A program made the translations under genes and the position numbers. A stretch of DNA of 35,476 nt from an uncultured Helicobacter sp. (GTDB lineage Bacteria; Campylobacterota; Campylobacteria; Campylobacterales; Helicobacteraceae), in assembly GCF_947367035.1 (NCBI RefSeq), contig NZ_CANBCA010000015.1, positions 1-35,476 on the forward strand. Reading direction: 5' to 3'. Below are positions 7,022 to 13,800 of the stretch, piece by piece (position 1 is the first letter of the stretch; each line of letters starts with the position of its first letter). Under the pieces are notes generated by a model. The model had not been told where the DNA came from, searched no databases, and saw only the letters and a list, made by a program, of their open reading frames with translations.

Positions 7022-7224
7022 TGCATAGCCTCCTTTGTGTCAATTCCATAATATTTAAACAAAGAGGGAATCCTCTTGTTTATTTCTTTTTCTTTCAAGT
7101 ATTCCTTAAAGGCTTTCGTGCAAACAACCGACTTTAAAAGAAAAAGCTCTTGATTCTCCAAAGTTTGCAAGAAGCTTTGAAACTCCTTTTGCAACTGCAA
7201 GTAATAACTTTCTTTTCTGCGCAT
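7018..7224 (-). CDS. Hypothetical small helical protein
   Basis: A 68-aa charged, probably all-helical protein ('YYLQLQKEFQSFLQTLENQ', 'FKEYLKEKEINKRIPSLF'). It overlaps both neighbours (by 4 bases downstream, 1 base upstream), so it is the middle gene of a tightly packed operon. A frame at 7106-7306 overlaps it in another phase but lacks comparable context. The function is unknown. Confidence 0.6.
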   Translation of the reverse strand: MRRKESYYLQLQKEFQSFLQTLENQELFLLKSVVCTKAFKEYLKEKEINKRIPSLFKYYGIDTKEAMQ

Positions 7225-7631
7225 TATTGCCCCTTTTTGTTTCGCGATTCTTTTTGCAGCTCTTTAAACAAATCAAGCATTTTTCTAACCTCTGAATCAT
7301 CACCAAGTTTAAAGCTAAGATAAATGAAAAGCACCATTTCTAAAGGGTCGTGTTCTCTTTGTTCAGGGTATCGCTGATACTCTCTACCGATAATCTCCAA
7401 ATCGTCATTTACGATATACACTCCATTATCCCCATTATCAGTATCCGCTTCCTCATAGTTTATTTCCTCGCCATCAAATACCTTAAAAGAAATTTCAGAG
7501 AGCTTATCAAATCCGCCCCCCAAACTTCGTGCCACTTTTAAGAGTGGCTCTATACTATCCATTCCACCATTCCAATGTTGATAAATCGCCCTTGTTTTCT
7601 CTTTGTTTGTAATGACACACCTATTTCCCAT
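7224..7631 (-). CDS. Conserved plasmid/phage 'MGNR' protein
   Basis: A 135-aa protein starting 'MGNRCVITNKEKTRAIYQHWNGGMDSI'. This opening (MGNR.VIT.....IY.HWNGG.DS) is recognisable from a family of small uncharacterised proteins on plasmids and phages. The middle is acidic ('EEADTDNGDNGVYIVND') and the end is basic. It is the first gene of a three-gene leftward operon. Its promoter and leader (7632-7733) are nearly identical to those of the leftward operon starting at 28731, though the genes differ. The family is recognised by its start; the role is unknown. Confidence 0.7.
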   Translation of the reverse strand: MGNRCVITNKEKTRAIYQHWNGGMDSIEPLLKVARSLGGGFDKLSEISFKVFDGEEINYEEADTDNGDNGVYIVNDDLEIIGREYQRYPEQREHDPLEMVLFIYLSFKLGDDSEVRKMLDLFKELQKESRNKKGQ

Positions 7632-7663
7632 TTTTACAACCTTTCTTTTTAATTTTTATGTTA

Positions 7664-7733
7664 TAATTATACAATAAAAAAACTAAAAAATCAAGTTTTT
7701 TAATATATTTTTACAATAAAAAAAGTATTTTTT
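7664..7733 (-). promoter_or_regulatory. Duplicated promoter block, copy A
   Basis: These 70 bases are identical to 28760-28829. Read leftward they hold TTGATT (7689-7694), a 17-bp spacer and TATAAT (7666-7671), close to sigma-70 consensus. The leader from here to ATG 7631 is also nearly the same as in copy B, including AAAGGTTGTAAAA before the ATG. TTGTA half-sites recur, so a shared regulator is plausible. On the other side a weaker rightward -10-like GATAAT lies at 7738-7743. Confidence 0.75.
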
Positions 7734-7743
7734 CTGTGATAAT

Positions 7744-7906
7744 CCCGCCCCCACAACAACAATAAACTAACAACAAACTTTTTTCCCTTTTTTAAGGGGT
7801 ATTCCCCATACATAACATACATAGATACCAAGCAAACTTTAAAACGCTATTTAGTATTGATTCTATATAATTTCGCTCATTCAAATTTCAAAATAAAGGA
7901 AAAGAA
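7744..7906 (+). other. Leader region upstream of the lipoprotein gene
   Basis: This stretch has C-rich and A-rich unstructured DNA, then possible small hairpins: CCCTT-TTTT-AAGGG (about 7785-7799) and GGGG-TATT-CCCC (about 7796-7807). The string around CCCTTTTTTAAGGGG resembles CCCTTTTTTAGGGGG in the leader at 28855-28915, so the duplicated block seems to extend into a diverged structured leader. A second promoter element, TATAAT, lies at 7866-7871 close to the lipoprotein gene, with no good -35. Confidence 0.45.
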
Positions 7907-8305
7907 ATGATGAAAAATCATTTTAAACTGCTGCTATTAGCAGGTATTACGAGTTTTTTTGTAGCGTGTGGGGATAATGGATTAGTCGCGCTTAAAAATA
8001 ATGGCTATAATAGTGAGCTTTATGATTATGGAGTAAAGCAAGTGCAAGAAAAATATCCTGATTATAAACTATATTCTTATGAATCTTTAAAAAGTGTTCC
8101 ATTCTTAAAACTAGGAGAAAAAGCTTTTGTGCGCTCAAGAGATTTTGTAGCAGAAATGACACAAGATAAAACAAAGCAATATGTAGATATGATTTTTGCC
8201 TACAAAAGCGATACAGACTATAAGCTTATCTATGTAGAATGCCTTAATACAAAAAAAGGTAATTCTTGCCCTTATATTGTTGATAAAACACAAGGATTGC
8301 ACTAA
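7907..8305 (+). CDS. Small lipoprotein
   Basis: A 132-aa lipoprotein. The N-terminus has a basic start ('MMKNHFK'), a hydrophobic core ('LLLLAGITSF') and a lipobox ending 'FVAC' with the modified Cys at residue 21. The mature part is hydrophilic and ends 'CPYIVDKTQGLH' with two further cysteines (in 'VECLN' and 'SCPY'). AAAGGA precedes ATG 7907. It is the only rightward gene between the par region and the transfer region. Small lipoproteins in this setting are often surface or entry exclusion proteins, but no motif shows that. The lipid anchor is well supported. Confidence 0.75.
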   Translation: MMKNHFKLLLLAGITSFFVACGDNGLVALKNNGYNSELYDYGVKQVQEKYPDYKLYSYESLKSVPFLKLGEKAFVRSRDFVAEMTQDKTKQYVDMIFAYKSDTDYKLIYVECLNTKKGNSCPYIVDKTQGLH

Positions 8306-8309
8306 ATAA

Positions 8310-8327
8310 AAGGAGGAATCCCTCCTT
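8310..8327. terminator. Terminator between converging lipoprotein gene and ssb
   Basis: A GC-rich hairpin with arms AAGGAGG and CCTCCTT and a 4-base loop lies just after the lipoprotein stop, followed by CTCCTTTT. The ssb gene ends at 8353 on the other strand, so the hairpin lies between two converging genes and may serve both. Confidence 0.6.
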
Positions 8328-8352
8328 CTCCTTTTCCTCCAAACATTTAATA

Positions 8353-8844
8353 TTATGCAGGTTGCATTGGTTGCGGAATCGGATTTGGAATCGGAATCAC
8401 ATTACCCTTTTCATCGTGATAAGCGATTTCTATATCCCCGCTTGCTTTTATGCTTTTATCCTCTTCCTCTTGCACTTCAGTATCCATTGGCTTTTTATTG
8501 TTGCTCGCCTTTAAATCAAATTGTTTCACAATCACTTGCCACGACTGCCTATTTTTAATTTCTCCTGTTGCTTCGTCTGTTACTTGATAAAGCTCTGTCA
8601 TCAACTCTCCATTTAAAAGAAAACCATTTCCTTTTGTTGTGTAAGTTACTGCTGTTTTTGCATTTTTACCAAATATCACGATTGGAATCCACGAAGTTTG
8701 CTCTACTTTTTGTCCTTTCTTGTTTGTCCAAGCCTTAGAGATTGCAAGGACATTTCTTGCAAACCATTTTTCGCCATTTGCTTCAGTGCTTATGTTGCTC
8801 TCCCATTCATTACCTAAATATCCACAGAGTGTTACGATATTCAT
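8353..8844 (-). CDS. ssb: Single-stranded DNA-binding protein
   Basis: A 163-aa SSB-type OB-fold protein. The pattern 'MNIVTLCGYLGNEWES' at the start, 'WFARNVLAISKAW' and 'QTSWIPIVIFGKNAKT' then 'KGNGFLLNGEL' follow the family core over about 115 residues. A hydrophilic linker follows. The C-terminus is 'PNPIPQPMQPA', so the acidic D/E-D-I-P-F tip that recruits partner proteins in chromosomal SSB is absent. It would coat the transferred strand in donor or recipient. It has its own promoter region, containing the same palindrome as parA. Confidence 0.85.
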   Translation of the reverse strand: MNIVTLCGYLGNEWESNISTEANGEKWFARNVLAISKAWTNKKGQKVEQTSWIPIVIFGKNAKTAVTYTTKGNGFLLNGELMTELYQVTDEATGEIKNRQSWQVIVKQFDLKASNNKKPMDTEVQEEEDKSIKASGDIEIAYHDEKGNVIPIPNPIPQPMQPA

Positions 8845-8869
8845 TTACTATCCTTTAAAAATATTTTTT

Positions 8870-8885
8870 AACATTATAAAATGTT
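8870..8885 (-). promoter_or_regulatory. ssb operator: 16-bp palindrome shared with parA
   Basis: AACATTATAAAATGTT here is identical to 6643-6658 upstream of parA. Read leftward it contains TATAAT within TTTTATAATGTT, a possible -10 for ssb, so a bound protein would block transcription. The surrounding AT-rich tract (8860-8952) holds further ATTTTAAAA/TTAAAAAT strings. It ends before 9026, where topA stops. Confidence 0.6.
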
Positions 8886-9025
8886 AAAAAATAGTTAAAA
8901 ATATTTTAAAAAATTTTAAAAACATTAAAAACTATTTTTTAATATTTTATAATAGCTTGAAAATTGTCATTACGATTCCATTCACCCTATTCCACGCGCG
9001 ATATTTGATTCTGCGTGGAATATTC

Positions 9026-10987
9026 TTATTTTTTGCTTTTAAAGCATTTGTCAATGAATGCGGAACACACTTGATAATCATCTTTGTAGCCTTTTGGTAA
9101 TTCCAGATTATTTTTATTTGCTAAATCCTCTGCTAGTTTGATTTGTTTTTCGCTTGGTGGTTTAGGAGCTTTAGTCTTTTTTAGTTTTTCAATCAAAGCA
9201 CTACACTCTTTAGAATCCTCATATATCTCTTTTGGAATCTCTATGCCCTGTTCTTTTGCTAGTTTTTCTGCATAGGCTATTTGTTTTTCGCTTGGTTTTG
9301 TGTCTTTTTCGTTAATGGGAGCAAATTCCATTTTTTGGTGTAGAGGTCGTATGAAGTCTGTATATTGTAATTCTCCTTTTGCAATACAATCTAAGACATT
9401 TTCCATTTCTTTAGTGAATTGGGCTTTTGTAATCCATTCCTCTTTGTTGTTTAGCGTTTCAATAAGGCTAATTCCTTTTTGTGTAGGAATAATAATGCTT
9501 TCTTTGCCTTTTTTCTCTAAAATAATATAGCTTCTCTCTATTAAAGTAGGGAGATAGGTCGCATAGGTGCTAGGTCGCCCTATTCCATTTTTTTCTAAAA
9601 GGGAGATGAAGTTACTTTCTTTATAGGAGCTTGGAGCTTTTTTCTTTACCTCTTGCGTATCAAGTTTAGCAATGGCAATCTCTTCTCCCTCGCTAAACTC
9701 TACTTCTTGAATCTCTTTATCTTCCTCCTCTTCGCTTATTTCTTCTGCAAACACGCCCTTAAAGCCTTTATACAAGCATTTTGTGCTTTTAATGTGAAAA
9801 AGCATTGCTTTAATCGTAAAGGTGTAGTCTGTAATGGAGTTAATACAATCTTTTGCCTGCGAAAGAATTGTATTTTGATAGATGAGTGTATAAAGAGATT
9901 TACAATCTCCTTGAAGTTCTTGTTTGATATTGGATTCTTGAATTAGAGATTCTATTTGGCTCTGTGAGTGGTAATGTGTGATTCTAATCGCTTCGTGTGC
10001 TTCTGCTTGGCTTTGTTCTCCTGCTTTATATTCTCGTCTTTGATACCATTCCTCATTGCTTAGATAAGATTGTAATTCGTCCAAAAACTCTTTGGAAAGC
10101 GCATTGGAATCCGTGCGATGATAGGTTATTAGTCCTTTTTCAAACAAGGCTTGTGCGCATTCCATTACTCTACTTGTAGAGATTCCTAAAGTCTTAGAGG
10201 CAAACTCTTGGAGTTGCGAAGTTCTAAGGGGGGCTTTGGGACTACTCTTAGTCTCTTTGCTTTCAATTTCGTAGCACTTTGCAATATTTGGCAAATCATT
10301 AATGATAGAAAGAGCCTCTTGCTTATCATTGTAAAGATTGTTGTTTATTAGATAAAATTCTTTACCATTTTTACTAGAAATTGCTTTAATTTTATAATCC
10401 ACCTTTTCTTTTAAGGGCAGTTTCTCATAAGCTTCAATTTCTCGTTGTCTTTGCACGATTAAGGCTAATACAGGAGTTTGCACTCTACCTACACTAATTT
10501 TTTCTTTAAATACTCCCGAATATTTTGAACTTAGAATAAAGCCTACTAATTTATCCCCTACTGCCCTTGCTTTCCAACTTTCAAACATTTTCATATTGCT
10601 TTGTGAAAATGGAATCGCATTACAGATACCTTTATCAATCCCACTTTCTGTAATCTCAAAAAATTCTGCTCTTTTAATGCTCTTTGGTTTTTTGTTTTTC
10701 AGCATTTGATAAAAAAAGTAACCAATAGCGTAGCCCTCTCTGTCTGGGTCTGTGGCGATATAAACCTCTTTGCCCTCTGATTCTTTTATGGCATTAAAGA
10801 TATTTTTCTTTTTTCTATCATCGGTAAAGTCAAAAATTGGCTCATAACTATCAAAATCTTTTAAAAAATCTTGCGTTAAACCTTTAAAGTGTCCTGCGGT
10901 TGCAATGACTTTTGCACCTGTGATTTTTTGGATTTTTTCCACTTTATTTGGGCTTTCAATGATGATAAGCGCATTGCTTAAATTCAT
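9026..10987 (-). CDS. topA: Type IA DNA topoisomerase
   Basis: A 653-aa type IA topoisomerase, which relaxes or decatenates DNA by cutting one strand. The Toprim domain starts 'ALIIIESPNKVEKIQ' (Glu11) and has 'YIATDPDREG' at 76-85. 'ISVGRVQTPVLALI' is near 165-177. The catalytic tyrosine is Tyr289 in 'ITYHRTDS', and 'GIGRPSTYATYLPTLI' follows near 468-483. Instead of zinc fingers, the C-terminus has two copies of a 38-residue repeat ('PSEKQI..AE.LA...' at 565-602 and 611-649). It is the last gene of the transfer operon, 21 bases after virB6. Plasmid and ICE topoisomerases are often linked to T4SS genes in this phylum. Confidence 0.92.
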   Translation of the reverse strand: MNLSNALIIIESPNKVEKIQKITGAKVIATAGHFKGLTQDFLKDFDSYEPIFDFTDDRKKKNIFNAIKESEGKEVYIATDPDREGYAIGYFFYQMLKNKKPKSIKRAEFFEITESGIDKGICNAIPFSQSNMKMFESWKARAVGDKLVGFILSSKYSGVFKEKISVGRVQTPVLALIVQRQREIEAYEKLPLKEKVDYKIKAISSKNGKEFYLINNNLYNDKQEALSIINDLPNIAKCYEIESKETKSSPKAPLRTSQLQEFASKTLGISTSRVMECAQALFEKGLITYHRTDSNALSKEFLDELQSYLSNEEWYQRREYKAGEQSQAEAHEAIRITHYHSQSQIESLIQESNIKQELQGDCKSLYTLIYQNTILSQAKDCINSITDYTFTIKAMLFHIKSTKCLYKGFKGVFAEEISEEEEDKEIQEVEFSEGEEIAIAKLDTQEVKKKAPSSYKESNFISLLEKNGIGRPSTYATYLPTLIERSYIILEKKGKESIIIPTQKGISLIETLNNKEEWITKAQFTKEMENVLDCIAKGELQYTDFIRPLHQKMEFAPINEKDTKPSEKQIAYAEKLAKEQGIEIPKEIYEDSKECSALIEKLKKTKAPKPPSEKQIKLAEDLANKNNLELPKGYKDDYQVCSAFIDKCFKSKK

Positions 10988-11008
10988 TCTATCTCCTTTT
11001 TATTGAAT

Positions 11009-12151
11009 TTATTTAAAAAAATCAGAAGTAGCACTTGTTTTTCCATTACTTATGCCACTTTGGCTCTTTTTAAAACCATCATATAATTTTGTTGCAGTTT
11101 GTCCCATAGGTAACATTGATGTTAAGCCTCTTCCTAATGCTGTTTTGATTCCTGCTCCTGCTATTAATCCTGCTCCCCCTGTCATTGCACCTGTTGTAAC
11201 CGCAGAACCCGCGGCTTTTAGAGGTGCTAATCCTACTGCATCGTCATTTTGAGTGCCTAAAATTTGATTTACCCAACTTGGAACTTTCATTAAAATCATA
11301 ATTGCAATGACTGCAACTATCATCAATCCTAAAGGCTTGAAAAATATAAATGTTAAACTTGCAATGACTTGCTCTAGTTGTGAAGCATTATCTGGTATTA
11401 ACTCTACTTTATTCAATGCTACCATAGGGAAATTGCCTATAATCATTGCAATCGGCGCATACATAGAATAAGAAAGATAAAGCTTCAACCAAGAGAAAAA
11501 ATATCCCCTTAGTTGATTCATCATTAAGCAAGGAATCACAATAGGCGCAATGGACAAAATGATTGTTGCCATAAACTTTGTAACGATACAAATGGAAGTA
11601 ATAGCTAGGATTAAAATCATATAGGTTAGCCACATTAATCCCCAAAAGAACATATAAATGCCTGCATATATGGCACTGATAAATGTAGGGTCATCAAACA
11701 TAACTCCTTTACCTTGTTTTTTAAAATATTTGAATAAACTTTCGTATATCGCGCTCATTCCATTATTTAAAGTATCAATCCCATTTCCAAAACTTGTCGC
11801 AAAATCTGTGCTTCCAAAACTTTGAGCAGTAATGGCAGAAACATAATTGATAGGCAAATCTAGCAAATTCAGAAACTCATAATAAGCCCCCTCGTTTCTC
11901 ATTATGACATAAACAATGCTTACAATGACTATCCAAATCAAAGCTTGGTAAGCGTCTTCTTTGTCAATTCCGCCCTTATGCAATCTTTTGATGAGCCAAA
12001 AAATCGCAATTAATCCTATAAAAGAATAAGCCAATCCATTAAAAAATATTGCTTGTCCTACACCATAAATCATACCCACGAGATTGGAAGCAATTTCGTG
12101 TAATTGTCCAAAAAGTGATTCAAATAAGCCTTTTGCACTTTCCTCTCCCAT
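11009..12151 (-). CDS. virB6: VirB6/TrbL-type inner-membrane channel protein
   Basis: A 380-aa polytopic membrane protein. Hydrophobic segments lie around residues 35-55, 68-90, 160-185, 185-210, 215-245 and 262-292, e.g. 'AGIYMFFWGLMWLTYMILIL' and 'MIVAVIAIMILMKV'. The central part with 'TKFMATIILSIAPIVIPCLM' is typical of TrbL/VirB6. The C-terminal tail is soluble and G/A-rich. VirB6 proteins form part of the inner-membrane complex contacting the DNA substrate. It starts directly after the stop of the 97-aa gene. Confidence 0.85.
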   Translation of the reverse strand: MGEESAKGLFESLFGQLHEIASNLVGMIYGVGQAIFFNGLAYSFIGLIAIFWLIKRLHKGGIDKEDAYQALIWIVIVSIVYVIMRNEGAYYEFLNLLDLPINYVSAITAQSFGSTDFATSFGNGIDTLNNGMSAIYESLFKYFKKQGKGVMFDDPTFISAIYAGIYMFFWGLMWLTYMILILAITSICIVTKFMATIILSIAPIVIPCLMMNQLRGYFFSWLKLYLSYSMYAPIAMIIGNFPMVALNKVELIPDNASQLEQVIASLTFIFFKPLGLMIVAVIAIMILMKVPSWVNQILGTQNDDAVGLAPLKAAGSAVTTGAMTGGAGLIAGAGIKTALGRGLTSMLPMGQTATKLYDGFKKSQSGISNGKTSATSDFFK

Positions 12152-12445
12152 TTAGATTCCTTTTGAAAAAGTTTGTGTTGAAAGAATGTTTGTTTGTGTT
12201 TTTTCTTGTATGGATTCTCCATTACAAGTTTGTGTTGTGATGATTTCTTTTTCTATTATGGCATTACCCTCTACTTGAGTAACGCGCTTTGTTGTCGTCT
12301 TTTGTAAAGGGATAGAATCTAATTCTAATTTATAAGGAATATCTCTTTTTTTAATATTTTCTTTGGTTTCTTGTGTTGTGATTTGGTTTGTTTTTGTGGG
12401 ATTTGTTTCGTTTAATCCTAAAAAATTTAAAAAATTAAGTAACAT
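12152..12445 (-). CDS. Hypothetical protein in transfer operon
   Basis: A 97-aa protein with a short hydrophobic start ('MLLNFLNFLGL') followed by a T/K/Q/E-rich hydrophilic body ('TKTNQITTQETKENIKKRD', 'EKEIITTQTCNGESIQEK'). No known motif. Its stop touches the ATG of virB6, so coupling is likely and a role with VirB6 is possible. A strong hairpin (12463-12489) lies just upstream. The ribosome site is AAAGGA. Confidence 0.6.
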   Translation of the reverse strand: MLLNFLNFLGLNETNPTKTNQITTQETKENIKKRDIPYKLELDSIPLQKTTTKRVTQVEGNAIIEKEIITTQTCNGESIQEKTQTNILSTQTFSKGI

Positions 12446-12462
12446 TCTTTTCCTTTTGTTCG

Positions 12463-12489
12463 TTTAAAGGAAGCAAATGCTCCTTTAAA
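12463..12489 (-). terminator. Hairpin between ArdC-like gene and 97-aa gene
   Basis: A perfect 9-bp stem, TTTAAAGGA and TCCTTTAAA, with a 9-base loop. Read leftward it is followed by ACGAACAAAAGG and not by a T-run, so it is probably not a strong terminator. It may attenuate transcription or stabilise or process the operon mRNA between the ArdC-like gene and the virB6 part. Confidence 0.45.
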
Positions 12490-12535
12490 GATTCTAAAAA
12501 ACTCTTGGCTGATTCTCTAAGAAATACTTAACAAA

Positions 12536-13369
12536 TTATCGCCCTCTCCCTTGATTTTCTTTTTCTTGCGCTTTCTCTTGTGTTTGAAATTGCGCTTTGT
12601 TAATCATATTGATATGTGCTTGGGTTGGCGTATATTCTTGTCCTTTATTCTGCGCATTGATAAAACGCATTAAAGAATCCGCGACAACACCTTCAATACC
12701 AATTCTTTGGAGATTTGGTAGTCCATTGGCGATACCATTTGCTAGTTTTTCTCTGTAATTTTTAATCGCATTCATATCGCGCTCTTTAAATTGGCTCTTA
12801 TCAAGCCCTTTAAATTCGCTAATATGGTAAAGTGATTTGGTTTGCAGTTTTGGCTCTGGCAAATCCACCCGCTCTTTCACGACATAGGTTCGCCCTGTTT
12901 TTTCACTAACTGCCGTCATTGGCTTATTGGTTTTTGGGTCAATTTTATCCCTTAGTTCCCAAGTAGCCATATACTCCAAGCGGTAACAAGGCGGTTTTTT
13001 GTCATAAGGTTCGCCCTCTTTTGTGATACCTTTGTAGCTTTTAAGTTCTCCTCCTAATTTCCAAGCGTCTTTAATCTCAATGAAATCATTGCTCTTATAG
13101 CCATTTCCATTAGCAAATGTTCTTAATAAAGCATTATTTAATCCCATAAAAGGCTTACCTGTTGCGACATCATAAGGAATGGTTTTATCCATTTTGTCCT
13201 GTGTCATTGGCTGATTCAAGAATAGTTTATCTCTTGTCGCATACATTGCGTGTGAGATAATCGCAACTTTTCCTTTATTGACATTTTCCAATCTTTCGGC
13301 ATTGGTTGCTTTTTCCCAATCTATTCTTTTTTTGGGTTCTGCGACTGCTGTTTCTTCTACTGCTGGCAT
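12536..13369 (-). CDS. ArdC-like antirestriction/ssDNA-binding protein
   Basis: A 277-aa protein. The segment 'YDVATGKPFMGLNNALLR' followed by aromatic strands and 'YRLEYMATWELRD' resembles the N-terminal domain of ArdC-type proteins ('N..TGK.Y.GIN...L'), which bind single-stranded DNA and can counter restriction. The C-terminal metalloprotease part of full ArdC is absent. The start is acidic and flexible; the end is Q/E/K-rich and finishes 'ENQGRGR'. Established: ArdC of plasmid pSa was reported to travel with the transferred strand. Inferred: this protein, with its basic tail and place in the transfer operon, may do the same. Confidence 0.6.
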   Translation of the reverse strand: MPAVEETAVAEPKKRIDWEKATNAERLENVNKGKVAIISHAMYATRDKLFLNQPMTQDKMDKTIPYDVATGKPFMGLNNALLRTFANGNGYKSNDFIEIKDAWKLGGELKSYKGITKEGEPYDKKPPCYRLEYMATWELRDKIDPKTNKPMTAVSEKTGRTYVVKERVDLPEPKLQTKSLYHISEFKGLDKSQFKERDMNAIKNYREKLANGIANGLPNLQRIGIEGVVADSLMRFINAQNKGQEYTPTQAHINMINKAQFQTQEKAQEKENQGRGR

Positions 13370-13381
13370 AATATTCTCCTT

Positions 13382-13440
13382 ATCTAAAGTATCAAGATTT
13401 TAAAATCTAAAGTATCAAGATTCACGAAATCTAAAGTGTC
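13382..13440. repeat. Short tandem repeats, two and a half units
   Basis: The 18-mer ATCTAAAGTATCAAGATT occurs at 13382-13399 and 13405-13422, and a partial, diverged copy (ATCTAAAGTGTC) at 13429-13440, with a 23-24 bp period. It fills the gap between the 74-aa and ArdC-like genes and codes for nothing convincing. It may be a slippage product or a binding array. Confidence 0.8.
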
Positions 13441-13457
13441 CAAAATACTAAACAAAA

Positions 13458-13682
13458 TTACTCGCTTTGGTCTCCGCTCTTAACTTCCAAATATTCTATT
13501 GGATTACCCTCCTTGTCATAATCAGAAGTTGGCTCTAATCCGCTTATTTGTGTTTCTTGCAGCAAATGCTCAAAATAAGTTTCATTAAATGCTCTAATCT
13601 CATCGGGAGTGTATTTCTCGTATGGATTAAATAGCTTAAGCGGTTTTTCCTCTGCTGTTGATTTAGAATCTTCAGTTGGCAT
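13458..13682 (-). CDS. Hypothetical acidic protein
   Basis: A 74-aa acidic protein with the ribosome site AAAGGAG before ATG. It starts 'MPTEDSKSTAEEKPLKLF' and has a helical middle ('TPDEIRAFNETYFEHLLQE') and a D/E-rich end. No known motif or membrane segment. It lies between virD4 and the ArdC-like gene and probably acts in transfer, perhaps as a chaperone-like partner; that is a guess from size, charge and position. The 409-aa gene at 33541-34770 also starts MPTE. Confidence 0.6.
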   Translation of the reverse strand: MPTEDSKSTAEEKPLKLFNPYEKYTPDEIRAFNETYFEHLLQETQISGLEPTSDYDKEGNPIEYLEVKSGDQSE

Positions 13683-13703
13683 TTTTGCTCCTTTAAAATT
13701 TTT

Positions 13704-13770
13704 TTAGCCTACATTCAGGGATAAACATAGGCTAAAATAAATCTAATACTTAGGTTAGACTTATTTTAGC
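13704..13770 (-). promoter_or_regulatory. Two mutually exclusive hairpins after virD4
   Basis: Hairpin 1 has arms TTAGCCTA (13704-13711) and TAGGCTAA (13728-13735). Hairpin 2 has 16-base arms (13731-13746 and 13755-13770) with one mismatch and an 8-base loop. The two share 13731-13735, so only one can form at a time. This attenuator-like layout lies downstream of virD4 and upstream of the 74-aa gene in transcription order. It could set the level of the downstream genes or mark an RNA processing site. Confidence 0.55.
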
Positions 13771-13800
13771 TTACTATTATCGCAAACCTTAAGATTCTCC

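Noticed and set aside
7106-7306. 66-aa leftward frame overlapping the 68-aa and 135-aa genes
   Set aside because: It lies in another phase across the junction of two better-supported, coupled genes and has no independent ribosome site or recognisable sequence.
13382-13440. CRISPR array
   Set aside because: Only two full units and one degraded unit occur, with gaps of a few bases instead of spacers; no cas genes are present.
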